From Planktothrix agardhii NIES-204 (GTDB lineage: Bacteria > Cyanobacteriota > Cyanobacteriia > Cyanobacteriales > Microcoleaceae), in the NCBI GenBank assembly GCA_003609755.1, contig AP017991.1, forward strand, positions 310,001 through 374,000: 64,000 nt of DNA. The letters run 5' to 3'. Every line of letters starts with the position of its first letter. Within the stretch, counting starts at the first letter, position 1. A model generated the notes under the pieces. The model made no database searches, was not told the DNA's origin, and saw only the letters and a program-made list of their open reading frames with translations. The position numbers and the translations under genes were made by a program. Below, piece by piece: positions 34,526 through 44,446 of the stretch.

Positions 34526-35215
34526 TTAATCTTTATTTCCACACCGTTGATTGGCGGGAACAGCTTCAGCAATTTTTTTAGGATTGGGTAAATTTAAGTT
34601 ATTCATCATTTCAATAAAGCTATCTCGATCTTTATCCACAAAACGAGGATTAAATTGTTTTTCTTCTCCAATAGTAGAAACCGTTCTTCCTTGATAATCA
34701 TGACCAGGATAGACGGCGGTTTGATCGGGAAGGGTAAATAATTTTTGGGTAATATTATCGTAAAGTAACCCGGAGTTTCCACTTTGAAAATCCGTGCGTC
34801 CACAGCCTCTAATTAATAAGGAATCTCCGGTTAAAATCCGATCGCCATTCACTAAATAAGCACTATGACTATCCGTATGTCCCGATGTTGCGATCGCTTC
34901 AATTCTAACATCTCCAATTTCTAATATTTCTCCATCTTTAATCCAGCGATCGGCACAATTAACAATAGCGTTTTCTGGAACCACCCCCAAACATCCCGTC
35001 AGTTCTCGCAATTTCCCAGTTCCGGTGATGTGATCGGCGTGAACATGGGTTTCCAAACAATAGCGCAATGTCAGTCCCAACTCTTGCAACAGGTTGAAAT
35101 CTCGTTCCACTTGTTCCAATACTGGATCGACTAAAACCGCCTCTTTGGTGGTTTCGTCGGCAATCAAATAGGTATAGGTACTGGTTTCCGGGTCAAATAG
35201 TTGGCGAAAAAGCAT
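34526..35215 (-). CDS. Persulfide dioxygenase-like MBL-fold protein
   Basis: 229 residues of the ETHE1/Blh type: FDPETSTYTYLIAD at the start, the metal-binding THVHADH motif near residue 60, SGHTDSHSAYLV, FTGDSLLIRGCGRTDFQ-type residues (LTGDSLLIRGCGRTDFQSG) and PGHDYQGR. These enzymes oxidise glutathione persulfide to sulfite with one mononuclear iron. The start has a good AAAGGAG site. It is the first gene of the sulfur operon with rhodanese and SulP. The upstream region is AT-rich with CATATAGTTATA-type repeats that could bind an ArsR/BigR-like repressor; none is encoded nearby. Confidence 0.9.
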   Translation of the reverse strand: MLFRQLFDPETSTYTYLIADETTKEAVLVDPVLEQVERDFNLLQELGLTLRYCLETHVHADHITGTGKLRELTGCLGVVPENAIVNCADRWIKDGEILEIGDVRIEAIATSGHTDSHSAYLVNGDRILTGDSLLIRGCGRTDFQSGNSGLLYDNITQKLFTLPDQTAVYPGHDYQGRTVSTIGEEKQFNPRFVDKDRDSFIEMMNNLNLPNPKKIAEAVPANQRCGNKD

Positions 35216-35387
35216 GGTTTTTCACTCCTTTCGGAAGCGGGATAAGCTATAAAACCATACTATCATATAGTTATAAAAAATATAGATTTATGAAATTATA
35301 GAATTCAAACTCGGTAATCAATAACTTAAATCATGTTTTAAGCTGTTCAGCATCTAAATTGGTCATGCAGAAATCTTGAATCTTATG

Positions 35388-35410
35388 CAGTGCGAGCGTC
35401 CTCGCTCGCT
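35388..35410. repeat. GCAGTGCGAG..CTCGC dispersed palindrome
   Basis: GCAGTGCGAGCGTCCTCGCTCGC contains the stem GCGAG/CTCGC. Related sequences lie at 40881-40954 (two facing copies) and 50341-50365, all intergenic. Confidence 0.7.
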
Positions 35411-35478
35411 GGAATATACAGTTTAAATGCACAACAGCTTATTCCTACGTCGTAAGCAAGTTTAGATCGGATTTAGGA

Positions 35479-36054
35479 TTAAAACTCTACTTTATCATAA
35501 ATATCAGCAACGGTAATTTCAAAAGATATCGAGTTAAGCATTAAGGTTTCATTGCTATTATTATACTCCATAAATATCCAGTGTTTCTGATCGGTTTTAT
35601 AATAGTGTTCAATCTGAATATTATATTGATCAATCAGAATATATTCTTGAAAAGTGGGAAGGGTGCGATAGGCGGCAAATTTTTCGTCTTTGTCGTAATT
35701 TCTGGTTGATGCGGATAATACTTCTACAAGAATTAACGGATTTGTAATGGTATCTTTTCTCCCTTCTTGGAGTTGAATATCACCCTGAATTACCATAATA
35801 TCAGGATAGGTATAGAGGCGTTTTTCAGGAATCCAAAGACGTTGATCCGTAACAAATACGCGATAGGGTTGACGCTTGAGGGCAAAATTTAGGGTCGCGG
35901 AGAGATTACCAGTAATTTGATTATGATTGGGAGTTCCACCGATTATGGCTCTAATTTCACCGTTAATATATTCGTGGCGTTCTGAAGAATTAACTTCAAA
36001 ATCGAGGTATTCTTCCAGAGAATAGACGTTTTTTTGTTCAACTTGTAAAATCAT
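35479..36054 (-). CDS. Uma2-family (DUF820) endonuclease-fold protein
   Basis: 191 residues with the usual Uma2 layout: YSLEEYLDFEVNSSERHEYI, NGEIRAIIGGTPNHNQITGNL, the PD-(D/E)xK-like site in YPDIMVIQGD...LILVEVLSAST, and a C-terminal QEYILIDQYNIQIEHYYK. Cyanobacteria carry many such genes; biochemical function is unproven and a nuclease role is only inferred from the fold. A second member is at 57100-57795. It is single and divergent from the histidine kinase gene. Confidence 0.88.
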   Translation of the reverse strand: MILQVEQKNVYSLEEYLDFEVNSSERHEYINGEIRAIIGGTPNHNQITGNLSATLNFALKRQPYRVFVTDQRLWIPEKRLYTYPDIMVIQGDIQLQEGRKDTITNPLILVEVLSASTRNYDKDEKFAAYRTLPTFQEYILIDQYNIQIEHYYKTDQKHWIFMEYNNSNETLMLNSISFEITVADIYDKVEF

Positions 36055-36118
36055 TGTATTTTCCCTATCCTAAAATATAATTGTAACCTATTTATAGATT
36101 AGCAAATTTTTTTAACCT

Positions 36119-37558
36119 ATGTTTCAAGCCACCCGACGACGGTTAGCGATTTGGTATACCGCAGTTACCGCTATTCTATTATTACTATTTGCCAGTGGGT
36201 TTTATTTCTATGTACGAAATACCTTAATTGAACGCATTGATGATACCTTAAATCATGTTGTAGAAGTGGTAGAACGTTCTTTAGTAATTGAACCTATGGC
36301 GACGCCGACCGCCATGTCTCCGGCGGTTTTAGCGGGGCAATTTCAAGTCAATGTTGAAGCCAGTTTTAGAAATAATTTGAATACCGTTGAAGATGATCAT
36401 ATTGATATTGAATGGTTTAGTCCTACGGGTGAATTATTATGGTCTACCTTTTCTCAAGTATTAGATATTCCAGTTGATCCTAAGCACAGTGGGGAAACGG
36501 TACATATTTCTGAAGATAATAATGTTTCAGAAACGATCTTAAGACAAGTTACAGATCGGGTAGAAATCGGACGACAAGTATTGGGTTATTTACGAGTTAG
36601 TCATCCTTGGTTTGAAGTGACAAAACCCATTCAACAGTTAATTTTTGATTTGACTTTAGGAACTATTTTAATGTTAATTGGTGTAGCTACTATTGGCTGG
36701 TTTTTATCGGGTTTAGCGATGGAACCTGTGCGGGATTCTTACCAACGTTTAAAACAATTTACCGCCGATGCTTCCCATGAATTAAGAAGTCCGATTGCGA
36801 TGATTCAAACTAATGTACAAGTGGCTTTAGCTGAACCTAATTTATCTAGTTCTGAACAACAACACTTGCAAGTTATTGAACGAATTACCCGCCGTTTAGG
36901 TAGGTTAGTGGATGATTTATTGTTTTTAGCTAGACAGGATAGCGGGATTGTTAAACCTCAATTTGTTTCCCTTCCTTTGGATGGGTTATTAATGGAAGTA
37001 GTCGAAGAACAAACAGCGATCGCAACTCAACAAGGAATCCAACTTTCCTTAAATTTTATTGAGGATCTTGAGGATATTATTCTCAATTCTGATAGCAATT
37101 ATTCCCAGGAAAATGAACCCTTTACTTTAGAGGGAGATTGGGATCAATTGGTGCGATTATTTACGAATTTAGTCAGTAATTCGGTACAGTATACTCCTTC
37201 TGGGGGTGAGATTAAAATTGAATTAAAATCTATAACCAAACCCAAGCGACAAGCTGCATTAGGAAAAATGACAGAATCTTGGGAAAAATCAAATTCCCTC
37301 TTGAAATTTGAAGGATTACAAGTTATAATAAAAGATACAGGAATTGGGATTCCAACTGAAGCATTACCTAATATTTTTGATCGTTTTTATCGGGTTGATC
37401 CCTCTCGTACTCATCGCAATAGTGGGGGGTCTGGTTTGGGTTTGGCGATCGCCCAAGCTATTGTGGAAAACCATCACGGTCAAATTTATTTAGACAGCCA
37501 AATTAATCAAGGAACAACCGCTACAGTCCTCTTACCCCTGCATTCTAGCGGGTTATAG
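36119..37558 (+). CDS. Membrane sensor histidine kinase
   Basis: 479 residues. The first membrane helix is near residues 10-28, then an extracytoplasmic sensor domain of about 140 residues, a second helix near 172-198, and the kinase core. The phosphorylated His is H220 in the ADASHELRSPIAMIQ box. ATP-binding boxes follow: FTNLVSNSVQYTP (N), DTGIGIP (G1) and SGGSGLGLAIAQAIVENHHG (G2). There is no response regulator gene next to it. Because it lies 138 bp upstream of a copper-type ATPase gene in the same direction, metal sensing is a reasonable guess, but no metal-binding residues stand out. Confidence 0.9.
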   Translation: MFQATRRRLAIWYTAVTAILLLLFASGFYFYVRNTLIERIDDTLNHVVEVVERSLVIEPMATPTAMSPAVLAGQFQVNVEASFRNNLNTVEDDHIDIEWFSPTGELLWSTFSQVLDIPVDPKHSGETVHISEDNNVSETILRQVTDRVEIGRQVLGYLRVSHPWFEVTKPIQQLIFDLTLGTILMLIGVATIGWFLSGLAMEPVRDSYQRLKQFTADASHELRSPIAMIQTNVQVALAEPNLSSSEQQHLQVIERITRRLGRLVDDLLFLARQDSGIVKPQFVSLPLDGLLMEVVEEQTAIATQQGIQLSLNFIEDLEDIILNSDSNYSQENEPFTLEGDWDQLVRLFTNLVSNSVQYTPSGGEIKIELKSITKPKRQAALGKMTESWEKSNSLLKFEGLQVIIKDTGIGIPTEALPNIFDRFYRVDPSRTHRNSGGSGLGLAIAQAIVENHHGQIYLDSQINQGTTATVLLPLHSSGL

Positions 37559-37588
37559 GCGGTTAGAAATTTAATTTTCCATTACCCC

Positions 37589-37620
37589 TTGACACTCCAG
37601 CAGAGAGGAGACTTTAGAAT
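37589..37620 (+). promoter_or_regulatory. MerR/CueR-type promoter of copA
   Basis: TTGACA (37589-37594) and TAGAAT (37615-37620) are separated by 20 bp, longer than the normal 17. The spacer contains the facing halves CTCC...GGAG. A stretched spacer with a dyad is the mark of promoters activated by MerR-family metal sensors such as CueR. It lies 77 bp before the ATPase start. No merR-like gene is in the window. Confidence 0.6.
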
Positions 37621-37696
37621 AAAAGTCAACAACATTGTGGGGTGTCCAAACCAAGGACAAGCACCACCAAACTGAACTCAAAAGGGAGTTTCAACC

Positions 37697-39967
37697 ATGA
37701 AAACAAGCTATTTACGATTAAAAGGAATGGGGTGCGCCTCCTGCGCCAATACTATAGAAACAGCGATTCAAAATGTGAATGGGGTTGGGATTTGTCATGT
37801 TAATTTTGGGGCGGAACAAGCAACAGTTGAATTTGATCCAGATCAAACTAATATTGAGCAAATTCAACAGGCGGTTACGGATGCGGGATATACGGCTCAA
37901 CCCCTAGAAGATACAAATTCTAACCTCAAAGATAGTGAAAAAGAAAACCAAGAGATTGAACAAAAATTAACCCGAAAAGTGTTAATTAGTGCCATTGTCA
38001 GTGGGTTTTTAGTCATTGGAGGATTACCGATGATGACGGGTTTAAATTTACCTTTTATTCCCCCATGGATGCACAACCCTTGGTTACAATTAATCCTAGC
38101 AACACCCATTCTATTTTGGTCAGGTCAATCCTTTTTTATGGGAGCATGGAAAGGATTAAAACGTCATCAGGCGGATATGAATACTTTAATTGCTGTGGGA
38201 ACAGGATCGGCTTATTTATATTCTGTTTTTGTTACCTTTTTCCCGCAATTTTTCCTAAATCAAGGGTTATCGGCGGATGTTTATTATGAATCTGCGGTTG
38301 TAATTATTACCTTAATTTTACTAGGTCAATTATTAGAAAATAAAGCCAGAGGAAAAACCTCCGATGCGATTAAAAAATTAATCGGATTACAAGCCAAAAC
38401 CGCCCGGGTAATTCGGTCTGGAGAAGAAATTGATATTCCGATTGAAACTGTTAATTTAGGGGATATTATTCGGGTACGTCCCGGGGAAAAAATCCCCGTG
38501 GATGGTGAAGTTATTGAAGGTAATTCTACGGTGGATGAAGGAATGGTGACGGGGGAAAGTATTCCCGTTGAAAAATATCCTGGGTATGAGGTTATTGGAG
38601 CTACAATTAATAAAACTGGAAGTTTTAAATTTCGAGCTTCACGGGTGGGAAAAGATACGGTATTAGCCCAAATTGTGCAGTTAGTTCAACAGGCGCAGGG
38701 GTCAAAAGCACCAATTCAAAAATTAGCAGATCAGGTTACAGGCTGGTTTGTTCCGGTTGTAATTGCGATCGCGATCGCTACTTTTATTCTCTGGTTTAAT
38801 TTAACCGGAAATATCACTTTAGCCATTACTACAACCGTAGGAGTTTTAATTATTGCTTGTCCCTGTGCATTAGGATTAGCTACACCGACTTCTGTAATGG
38901 TTGGAACGGGTTTAGGGGCAGAACATGGGATTTTAATTAAAGGAGCAGATAGTTTAGAATTAGCCCATAAAATCCAAACTATTGTATTAGATAAAACCGG
39001 AACTTTAACCGCAGGAAAAACATCCGTAACCCACTATATAACCGTCGGAGGAACGAATAACGATCATGAATTGAAGTTATTAAAATTAGCCGCAGCTATT
39101 GAACAGCAATCGGAACATCCGTTAGCAGAAGCGATTGTTGAATATGCTAAAACTCAAGGAGTTAATTTTCCCTTACCTGAAATTAATGATTTTCAAGCCT
39201 TGGGGGGAATGGGAGTTCAAGGTTATATTTCAGATCAATTGGTACAAATTGGCACCTCTCGCTGGATGGAAGATTTAGGAATTAAAACCGAACCTTTACA
39301 ACAGTATCAATCGAGTTGGGAAGCGGAAGGAAAAACAATTTCTTGGATAGCATTAGATGGAGAAATAGAAGGGATATTTGCTATTTCCGATGCAGTTAAA
39401 CCCACTTCTAAAACGGCAATTCAAGCGTTACAAAAAATGGGTTTAGAGGTAGTTATGTTAACAGGGGATAATCAAAAAACCGCCGAAGCGATCGCATCGG
39501 AAGTGGGAATTAAACGGGTATTTGCAGAAGTTCGTCCCGACCAAAAAGCGAATATGATTAAATCCTTACAAAATGAACGGAAAGGGCAAAACAAACAGGA
39601 TCAAATTGTAGCAATGGTGGGGGATGGAATTAATGATGCTCCGGCTTTAGCTCAAGCGGATGTGGGAATTGCGATTGGAACTGGGACAGATGTGGCGATC
39701 GCTGCTAGTGATATTACCTTAATTTCAGGGGATTTAATCGGGATAGTTACGGCTATTAAACTGAGTAAAGCTACGATGAATAATATTCGCCAAAACCTGT
39801 TTTTTGCCTTTATCTATAACTCGGCTGGAATCCCGATCGCGGCGGGAATTTTATACCCTTTAACGGGTTGGTTACTGAATCCAATTATTGCCGGAGGAGC
39901 CATGGCAATGAGTTCGATTTCTGTTGTTACTAATGCGTTAAGATTACGTCAGTTTAAGCTCAATTAA
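37697..39967 (+). CDS. copA: Copper-type P1B ATPase
   Basis: 756 residues. The N-terminal heavy-metal domain has GMGCASC with the Cys pair at residues 13 and 16. The transmembrane CPC motif is at 388-390 ([11 protein letters not shown]), the phosphorylated Asp is D432 in [10 protein letters not shown], the SEHPLAEA loop holds the HP dipeptide, and [22 protein letters not shown] is the hinge. CPC with a GMTC-like metal domain indicates a Cu(I) ATPase of the PacS/CtaA/CopA group; direction (export or thylakoid import) is not certain. GGGAG precedes the start. It is preceded by a MerR-type promoter and followed after 135 bp by a cupredoxin gene. Confidence 0.94.
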   Translation: MKTSYLRLKGMGCASCANTIETAIQNVNGVGICHVNFGAEQATVEFDPDQTNIEQIQQAVTDAGYTAQPLEDTNSNLKDSEKENQEIEQKLTRKVLISAIVSGFLVIGGLPMMTGLNLPFIPPWMHNPWLQLILATPILFWSGQSFFMGAWKGLKRHQADMNTLIAVGTGSAYLYSVFVTFFPQFFLNQGLSADVYYESAVVIITLILLGQLLENKARGKTSDAIKKLIGLQAKTARVIRSGEEIDIPIETVNLGDIIRVRPGEKIPVDGEVIEGNSTVDEGMVTGESIPVEKYPGYEVIGATINKTGSFKFRASRVGKDTVLAQIVQLVQQAQGSKAPIQKLADQVTGWFVPVVIAIAIATFILWFNLTGNITLAITTTVGVLIIACPCALGLATPTSVMVGTGLGAEHGILIKGADSLELAHKIQTIVLDKTGTLTAGKTSVTHYITVGGTNNDHELKLLKLAAAIEQQSEHPLAEAIVEYAKTQGVNFPLPEINDFQALGGMGVQGYISDQLVQIGTSRWMEDLGIKTEPLQQYQSSWEAEGKTISWIALDGEIEGIFAISDAVKPTSKTAIQALQKMGLEVVMLTGDNQKTAEAIASEVGIKRVFAEVRPDQKANMIKSLQNERKGQNKQDQIVAMVGDGINDAPALAQADVGIAIGTGTDVAIAASDITLISGDLIGIVTAIKLSKATMNNIRQNLFFAFIYNSAGIPIAAGILYPLTGWLLNPIIAGGAMAMSSISVVTNALRLRQFKLN

Positions 39968-40102
39968 TTTCTAAATAGGAAATAGGGAATAGGGAATAGC
40001 ACCCCCAAACCCCCCGTTTACGAGGGCTAGGGGGAGAGGGAATAGGGAAGAAAAAATCTCACCCTCTGGGTTTGAGTATTATTATAATCAGGAGATCAAA
40101 TC

Positions 40103-40627
40103 ATGAACAAAAAACTAAAAATTGGCTTACAATTGAGCGGAATTTTTCTATCTATTTTAATTGGGAATTGTGCCCCAGTTCGGTCAATGGAAACCCATGC
40201 AGAACCCGCCAATAATCAATTGCGGACAATTGAACAGCCCTTATTAACTAAAATGGTGGTTACTGCGGGGGGATTAGCCTTAATTGGCTTAGAACTTTGG
40301 TGGTTTTTATTGAGTAAATCTAAAGCCAAAAAAGCAACAATCAATCAAGATGCTCAAGAATTAGATATTTTAGTGGATGGAGGCTATCAACCTAACCACA
40401 TTACCGTTCAATTGGGTAAAAAAGTCCGTCTGAACTTTATTCGTAAAGATCCTAGTCATTGCTTAGATAAAGTGTTGTTTCCTGACTTTAATATTGCTCA
40501 AGATTTACCGATGAATCAAACTACAACCATTGAGTTTCTTCCTGAAGAATCTGGAGAATATACCTTTAGTTGTGGGATGAATATGATCCGGGGAGTTTTA
40601 GAGGTTCAGCATTTAAACGCTATTTAA
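40103..40627 (+). CDS. Membrane-anchored cupredoxin-domain protein
   Basis: 174 residues. The N terminus is signal-like (LQLSGIFLSILIGNC, possibly a lipobox), a second hydrophobic helix spans about 50-70 (MVVTAGGLALIGLELWWFLL), and a cupredoxin domain fills the C-terminal 100 residues. Likely copper ligands are in DPSHCLDKVLFPDF and YTFSCGMNMIRG, each with a Cys. It probably buffers or delivers copper for the ATPase encoded just upstream. A CAGGAG site precedes the ATG. Confidence 0.82.
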   Translation: MNKKLKIGLQLSGIFLSILIGNCAPVRSMETHAEPANNQLRTIEQPLLTKMVVTAGGLALIGLELWWFLLSKSKAKKATINQDAQELDILVDGGYQPNHITVQLGKKVRLNFIRKDPSHCLDKVLFPDFNIAQDLPMNQTTTIEFLPEESGEYTFSCGMNMIRGVLEVQHLNAI

Positions 40628-40690
40628 ACGGAACAACATTAGGGCTAATTCATGAATTTACCCAGTCGAAAGTAAGATGATTAGAGTGAA

Positions 40691-40761
40691 GCGGACGATG
40701 GGACTCGAACCCACGACGTTCAGCATGGGAAGCTGACATTCTACCACTGAATTACGTCCGC
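40691..40761 (-). tRNA. tRNA-Gly (anticodon CCC)
   Basis: On the minus strand the 71 bases fold as a full cloverleaf: acceptor arm GCGGACG/CGTCCGC, D arm with TTCAGTGGTAGAA, anticodon arm TCAGC-TTCCCAT-GCTGA giving CCC (reads GGG), and T arm with GGGTTCGAGTCCC. CCA is not encoded, as is common in cyanobacteria. It lies between the cupredoxin gene and bicA. Confidence 0.93.
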
Positions 40762-40880
40762 GCTGGGGGTTTTATTTCAAACTCTTGTTGATTATAACCC
40801 AATTTTCCAAATTTTCAATACCCCAGATTCACCAAAAAGCGAAAACCCGCGAACAGCAGTGCTAGGATCACGAGTTGGGA

Positions 40881-40954
40881 GCAGTGCAAACGTCCTCGTT
40901 GACTAAATTATCCGGGTATTCAGGATAGATACTGAGTGAGGACACTCGCACTGC
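40881..40954. repeat. Facing copies of the GCAGTGC..GTCCTC repeat
   Basis: GCAGTGCAAACGTCCTC (40881-40897) faces GAGGACACTCGCACTGC (40938-40954); 13 of 17 positions pair. It lies 19 bp past the bicA stop, so it may act as a transcription end. It belongs to the family also seen at 35388 and 50341. Confidence 0.7.
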
Positions 40955-40972
40955 AATAGAATTAAAATCGGA

Positions 40973-42688
40973 TTAGGAAAGATTACTAACAATAGGTGCT
41001 TGAGGATCGCTGGAGCTACTATTGAAAGTGTCAACATCGACTGGAAGGTTAATCAAGGTTAAAGCCTGCTGTAATGCCTCTTGACGCACCAACATCAGAT
41101 GATGAGGCGGAAGCATATCTACAATTTTGAACCGTTCTAAACGTTCTTTAATCTTCCCTTTTGCACCGACAATAAAGACGTGGCGCCCTTTTTCTACTGC
41201 ATCTTTAATGGCATTTTCAATGGCTAGACAAGCAGTTACCCCTAACATGGGAACATCACTTAAATCAAAAATCAGCACATCATAATTTTGAATCATGGAT
41301 TCTTCTCTGGAGATTGCTTTAGCTACTCCAAAGATCATCGGGCCGCTGAGGTAGAATAACAATACTCGACCTTTCCCGGCGGCGAGTAATTGTTTTTCTT
41401 CCGGGGTCATCACAATAGCATCATCTTCATCGGTGATGGCTTTCACGTCCTGACCCTGCATATCACTCAAGCGTTCAATTGTAAGAATATTAGCAATAAA
41501 TACCCCCACACCAACGGCCACAATTAGGTCAACAAAGACGGTTAATAACATCACCCCATACATGATCATTGCCCCTTTCAGGGAAACGGCATGGGCGCGT
41601 TTGAGGAAACTCCAATCGAGAATATCAATCCCCACTTTTAGGGCAATTCCTGCTAAAACCGCCATCGGAATATTTTGGGTCAGACTCGCCGCCCCGAGAA
41701 TTACTACTAATAAAATTAACGCCCGGGTAATTCCAGATAAAGCACTTTTTGCACCGGATTGAATATTAACAACGGTTCCCATGGTTGCCCCTGCACCGGG
41801 TAATCCACCACAAACCCCCGAAACAATATTAGCAATGCCTTGACCAATCAGTTCTTTATTAGAATCGTGTTGAGTCCGGGTAATACTATCGGCAATTACG
41901 GCAGTTAATAAGGTATCAATACAGCCTAACATTCCTAACATCACCCCATTGACAAACATGATTGTCATTTGGTCAAAGCTAAAAACAGGCATTTGTAAAA
42001 CGGGAAGTCCCGTGGGAATTTCACCAATTCGCCGAATATCTACTCCTTGAAAGAAGATTAAGGAAACTAATGTTCCAATCACTAATGCAACTAATTGAGG
42101 CGGAACAATCCGTTTAAATTTAGAGGGCATTAAGAAGATAATCCCGATAGTTAAGGCGGCTAAGGTAGCATCTACGGGATTGATATTTGTTAATAATTGG
42201 GGGATATTTTGAATTGTTCCTAATACTCCCCCTTTCGGTGTGGCTTGTCCTAAAAACGGCGGGATTTGTAAGATAATTAAGATAATCCCAATCCCTGACA
42301 TAAAGCCCGAAATCACGCTGTAGGGCATCAGGGTAATATATTTACCCAGTTTGAATACCCCAAAGACAATTTGAAATAACCCAGCAATCATCACCACGGT
42401 AAAGGCCATAGCCAAACCGTTATCGGGGTCTTTCGCCATGAAACTGGCAACAATGGTGGTCATTACCACCGTCATCGGGCCAGTGGGTTCGGAAATTAGG
42501 GTGGGTGTGCCCCCAAACAACGCCGCAAATAAGCCGATACAGACGGCACCATAAAGACCCGCCACCGGGCCAACTCCCGAAGCTACCCCGAAGGCGAGGG
42601 CTAGGGGCAAGGAAACAATCGCGGCGGTCAGTCCCCCAAATAAGTCACCGCGTAGGTTGTTAAAGTTGATCTGGTTCAAGACTTGCAT
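40973..42688 (-). CDS. bicA: Na+-dependent bicarbonate transporter BicA
   Basis: 571 residues, SulP family. The N terminus MQVLNQINFNNLRGDLFGGL, the TPTLISEPTGPMTVVMT block, AGATMGTVVNIQSGAKSALS and DWSFLKRAHAVSLKGAMIMY match cyanobacterial BicA closely as I remember it. Some 12-14 membrane segments are followed by a STAS domain from about residue 425. It is a low-affinity, high-flux HCO3-/Na+ symporter of the plasma membrane feeding the carboxysome. It is divergent from the cmpR-like gene, with a 512-bp AT-rich intergenic region between the two. Confidence 0.92.
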   Translation of the reverse strand: MQVLNQINFNNLRGDLFGGLTAAIVSLPLALAFGVASGVGPVAGLYGAVCIGLFAALFGGTPTLISEPTGPMTVVMTTIVASFMAKDPDNGLAMAFTVVMIAGLFQIVFGVFKLGKYITLMPYSVISGFMSGIGIILIILQIPPFLGQATPKGGVLGTIQNIPQLLTNINPVDATLAALTIGIIFLMPSKFKRIVPPQLVALVIGTLVSLIFFQGVDIRRIGEIPTGLPVLQMPVFSFDQMTIMFVNGVMLGMLGCIDTLLTAVIADSITRTQHDSNKELIGQGIANIVSGVCGGLPGAGATMGTVVNIQSGAKSALSGITRALILLVVILGAASLTQNIPMAVLAGIALKVGIDILDWSFLKRAHAVSLKGAMIMYGVMLLTVFVDLIVAVGVGVFIANILTIERLSDMQGQDVKAITDEDDAIVMTPEEKQLLAAGKGRVLLFYLSGPMIFGVAKAISREESMIQNYDVLIFDLSDVPMLGVTACLAIENAIKDAVEKGRHVFIVGAKGKIKERLERFKIVDMLPPHHLMLVRQEALQQALTLINLPVDVDTFNSSSSDPQAPIVSNLS

Positions 42689-43200
42689 AGAAAAGGCTGA
42701 TCTCCTATTATTGTTTTTTGACTATGATTTTAAATTTAGCTATTGGTTTTTCTTAATGGATAAGAGTACCACTACCTGTCTAGCGATCGCAAGACCTGAC
42801 AGAAAAATTTTTATACCTAAATGGCAAAGCGGTCGAAAAGCCCTATAGAAAATGCTCTTGGTATAGTAGTCGCCACATCTATTAGGACATTCTTGAAAGC
42901 TAAAAGCTGCTCACAGTAAGTATTTACTTATAGCGAGATTGCCTATTCCCTATTCCCTATTGCCTCTTGCTATAAACCCAAGATTGTCAGGTCTACCCAT
43001 GGGATTTCCCGATTTCAGTGTTCTTGGTTCTAGGATTGATCAATCAAATCATTTGATTTGTGGGGTTTTACAGAATTATTTGATCTGAATTGATGATATT
43101 GGTAAAATTATATGTAATAATATAAAATTATAGATGTCAATCTATGATAAAAATCCCGAAAACCATCAAATATTGGGTAAAAGGAGGATATAGAATTTTG
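42689..43200. promoter_or_regulatory. bicA / cmpR divergent intergenic region
   Basis: 512 bp without a credible gene. It holds a perfect palindrome CAAATCATTTGATTTG at 43045-43060 (7-bp arms, 2-bp centre), a very AT-rich stretch at 43080-43140 and short CCCTATT repeats near 42945-42960. The palindrome lies about 140 bp before the cmpR start and is a candidate operator; it is not of the T-N11-A form alone, so its binder is unknown. Confidence 0.45.
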
Positions 43201-44169
43201 ATGCAGGCAACATTACACCAATTAAAGGTATTTGAGGCGGTGGCCCGTCATCGTAGCTTTACTAAAGCCGCCGAAGAAATGATGATTACCCAGCCAACGG
43301 TCTCCACCCAAGTTAAACAACTGACTCAGACCGTGGGTTTACCGTTATTTGAACAAATTGGCAAACAACTCTATCTGACCGAAGCCGGGGAATCTTTATT
43401 ATCTACCTGTCAGAATATTTTTGAACAGTTGGACAATTTAGAAATGCAGATAGCAGCATTAAAAGGAACAAAACAAGGACGGTTACGGTTAGGAGTAGTT
43501 TCAACAGCTAAATATTTTGTCCCTCGATTATTAGGTTGTTTTTGTCAACAATATCCGGGGATTGATATTGCCTTGCAAGTCACCAATCATGCCACTTTAA
43601 TTCAACGAATGCAAGATAATCAGGATGATTTGTATATTCTGAGTCAACCTCCTGAAGATATTGCTTTATCTACTCAACCTTTTTTAGATAATCCTTTAGT
43701 GGTGGTGGCTAGACAGGATCATCCTTTGGTTGGAGAAAAAAATATTCCAATTAAATCTTTAATGGGAGAACCTTTTATTATGCGAGAACAGGGTTCAGGA
43801 ACACGCCACGCAGTTCAAAAACTATTTGAGCGCTATAAAGTTGGGGTTAAAGTTCGGTTAGAATTAGGCAGTAATGAAGCCATTAAACAAGCGATCGCCG
43901 GAGGTTTAGGGCTTTCAGTATTATCTCAACATACTTTAGTAGCAGAACAGTTAATGGGAGAATTAACCATTTTAGATGTCCAGCATTTCCCGATTCATTT
44001 GCGGTGGTATGTCACTCATTTAGAAGGAAAACAACTGTCTATTATTGCAGAAACATTTTTAAAATTTTTATTAGAAAATACCAGTCATATTCCCACTTTA
44101 GGAACCCTAGGGTTACACAAGGAACATTTGAACAATAATAATCAGGGAAATTTAGTTAAAATGGGATAA
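43201..44169 (+). CDS. cmpR: LysR-type regulator, CmpR-like
   Basis: 322 residues from ATG 43201, which has GGAGGA upstream; the frame from 43144 adds 19 unlikely residues. The N-terminal HTH is typical (LHQLKVFEAVARHRSFTKAA, then TQPTVSTQVKQL), and the effector domain has FIMREQGSGTRHAVQKLFE. It belongs to the CbbR/CmpR/NdhR group. Position between bicA and cmpABCD supports CmpR, the activator of cmp genes under low CO2 (effectors known from the family: 2-phosphoglycolate and RuBP). NdhR/CcmR cannot be fully excluded. It is convergent with cmpD. Confidence 0.85.
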   Translation: MQATLHQLKVFEAVARHRSFTKAAEEMMITQPTVSTQVKQLTQTVGLPLFEQIGKQLYLTEAGESLLSTCQNIFEQLDNLEMQIAALKGTKQGRLRLGVVSTAKYFVPRLLGCFCQQYPGIDIALQVTNHATLIQRMQDNQDDLYILSQPPEDIALSTQPFLDNPLVVVARQDHPLVGEKNIPIKSLMGEPFIMREQGSGTRHAVQKLFERYKVGVKVRLELGSNEAIKQAIAGGLGLSVLSQHTLVAEQLMGELTILDVQHFPIHLRWYVTHLEGKQLSIIAETFLKFLLENTSHIPTLGTLGLHKEHLNNNNQGNLVKMG

Positions 44170-44446
44170 AATAGATTTCAATAGTCTCGCATTATAACTG
44201 TTTACCTGTATATTTGTAGGGGCGATCTGAGTATTGTCCCTACCCTTTTTCGTAATTCAATATCTTGGATAACAGACATTAGAACGATTATATTAATACT
44301 TAAAACTTTTTATGTTACCTAGCCTACAAAATCTTAAGGATAGGGGTTATTGTTCGTAAATAACCTCCATCCTTAATCCTTAAAAACTGCAATATCTGTG
44401 TATTTAGATCATTGTTAACAATCAGCAGTTAACAGTCAACAATTAT

